Origin: Rhizobium sp. RM
GTDB taxonomy: Bacteria; Pseudomonadota; Alphaproteobacteria; Rhizobiales; Rhizobiaceae
Assembly: GCF_013390595.1 (NCBI RefSeq)
Contig: NZ_JACAWV010000023.1
Coordinates: forward strand, 62,001-126,000
Length of the DNA stretch: 64,000 bases
Direction of reading: 5' to 3'
Below the pieces are notes generated by a model, which ran no database searches, had not been told where the DNA came from, and saw only the letters and a list, made by a program, of their open reading frames with translations. How positions within the stretch are numbered: the stretch's first letter is position 1; the number at the start of each line of letters is the position of its first letter. Below are positions 63,573 to 64,000 of this stretch, piece by piece. Made by a program: the position numbers and the translations under genes.

Positions 63573-64000
63573 GACTTGCGATCAATGCTCGGAGCAACGT
63601 TGCGATACCAGCCGTCATTGATGGCAGCTTCCCACTTGCCGCCCGGGAATGTCGGGATGCTTTGTGGAATGATGTCGGCGAATTTTTCGCGCAGATCAGC
63701 CGAGACGTGATCCCAGGAAACGCCAGGAAAACCGCCAAGTTCGGTGAGGATGGCGCTCTGCATCTCTTCCGACAACATGAAGTCGGCAAGCTTGAGCGAT
63801 GCTTCGTGGTTTTTGCCGTTTGCGATCACGACAGAGCGGGTAAAGCCGCCGCACAGTGCCAGATCCTGCAACTGAACGAGGCCAGTTTCCTTTGGTAGAA
63901 CACCCTGGTCAATCGCTTGCAGCACCTGGTCAGACCAGACCGGGATCATGGTCACAACGCCCTGAGAAAGCAGTTGCAGGGATTGCGTGTTGCCGGAAGA
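63569..64000 (-). CDS. ABC importer binding protein, C-terminal part (runs off right edge)
   Basis: 144 codons, open to the edge. C-terminal lobe of a PotD/FbpA-type binding protein: VTMIPVWSDQV, LCGGFTRSVVIANGKNHEASLKLADFMLSEEMQSAI. No hairpin follows it, in contrast to the other binding-protein genes; it overlaps the next permease by 4 bp. Signal peptide and ligand site are outside the window. Confidence 0.82.
   Translation of the reverse strand, partial: SSGNTQSLQLLSQGVVTMIPVWSDQVLQAIDQGVLPKETGLVQLQDLALCGGFTRSVVIANGKNHEASLKLADFMLSEEMQSAILTELGGFPGVSWDHVSADLREKFADIIPQSIPTFPGGKWEAAINDGWYRNVAPSIDRKS

Overview
The window looks like a secondary-replicon or linear-chromosome segment of an Agrobacterium/Rhizobium-type alphaproteobacterium. 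The best evidence is the block at 10.6-20.4 kb. It has the gene order and active-site residues of the A. fabrum galacturonate locus (uronate dehydrogenase, galactarolactone cycloisomerase, galactarolactone isomerase, keto-deoxy-galactarate dehydratase and the GaaPQM TRAP transporter). GntR, AraC and LysR regulators and many sugar ABC transporters also fit this family. No rRNA, tRNA, CRISPR array or prophage was seen.

Layout. (1) 1-2021, minus strand: a two-gene unit with a small Pepco-like protein and a caspase fused to an Hsp70-type ATPase, cut by the window edge; it looks like a conflict or programmed-death system. (2) 2.4-10.6 kb: a pectin/rhamnogalacturonan operon (oligogalacturonide-type ABC importer, GH28, GH105) with a divergent AraC regulator. 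(3) 10.6-20.4 kb: galacturonate and unsaturated-uronate catabolism (gaaPQM, gli, gci, kdgD, kduD, kduI, udh, a GntR regulator, kdgF). Blocks 2 and 3 form one route from pectic oligomers to alpha-ketoglutarate and to keto-deoxy-gluconate. (4) 20.4-21.7 kb: an M24 peptidase. (5) 21.8-29 kb: a second sugar ABC system with a Gfo/Idh/MocA-aldo/keto reductase fusion and an AraC regulator. (6) 29-31 kb: an AraC regulator divergent from an Fsr-like MFS exporter. (7) 31.2-37.4 kb: a third ABC system with a Cys/Met-type PLP enzyme and a GntR regulator.

(8) 37.4-43.5 kb: a loosely packed stretch with an IS21-family remnant, small secreted or membrane hypotheticals, DUF4139, DUF1810 and a beta-barrel protein. 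(9) 43.7-48.6 kb: a YhhJ/RbbA/HlyD-type efflux operon. (10) 48.8-56.5 kb: two divergent lipid-modification operons (two CFA-type methyltransferases, DUF1295, amine oxidase, DUF1365, DUF2147, DUF2177), the plus-strand one ending in an ECF sigma/RskA anti-sigma pair. (11) 56.5-59.1 kb: LysR, a monooxygenase-fold protein and an MFS exporter. (12) 59.2-64 kb: an ABC importer with a glycerophosphodiesterase and an inositol-phosphatase-family enzyme, probably a phosphodiester scavenging operon; its binding protein runs off the right edge.

Two patterns recur. Every complete binding-protein gene (three ABC, one TRAP) is followed by a strong intercistronic hairpin. Several intrinsic terminators overlap stop codons at convergent gene ends. 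Family calls come from reading motifs by eye; no database search was run.
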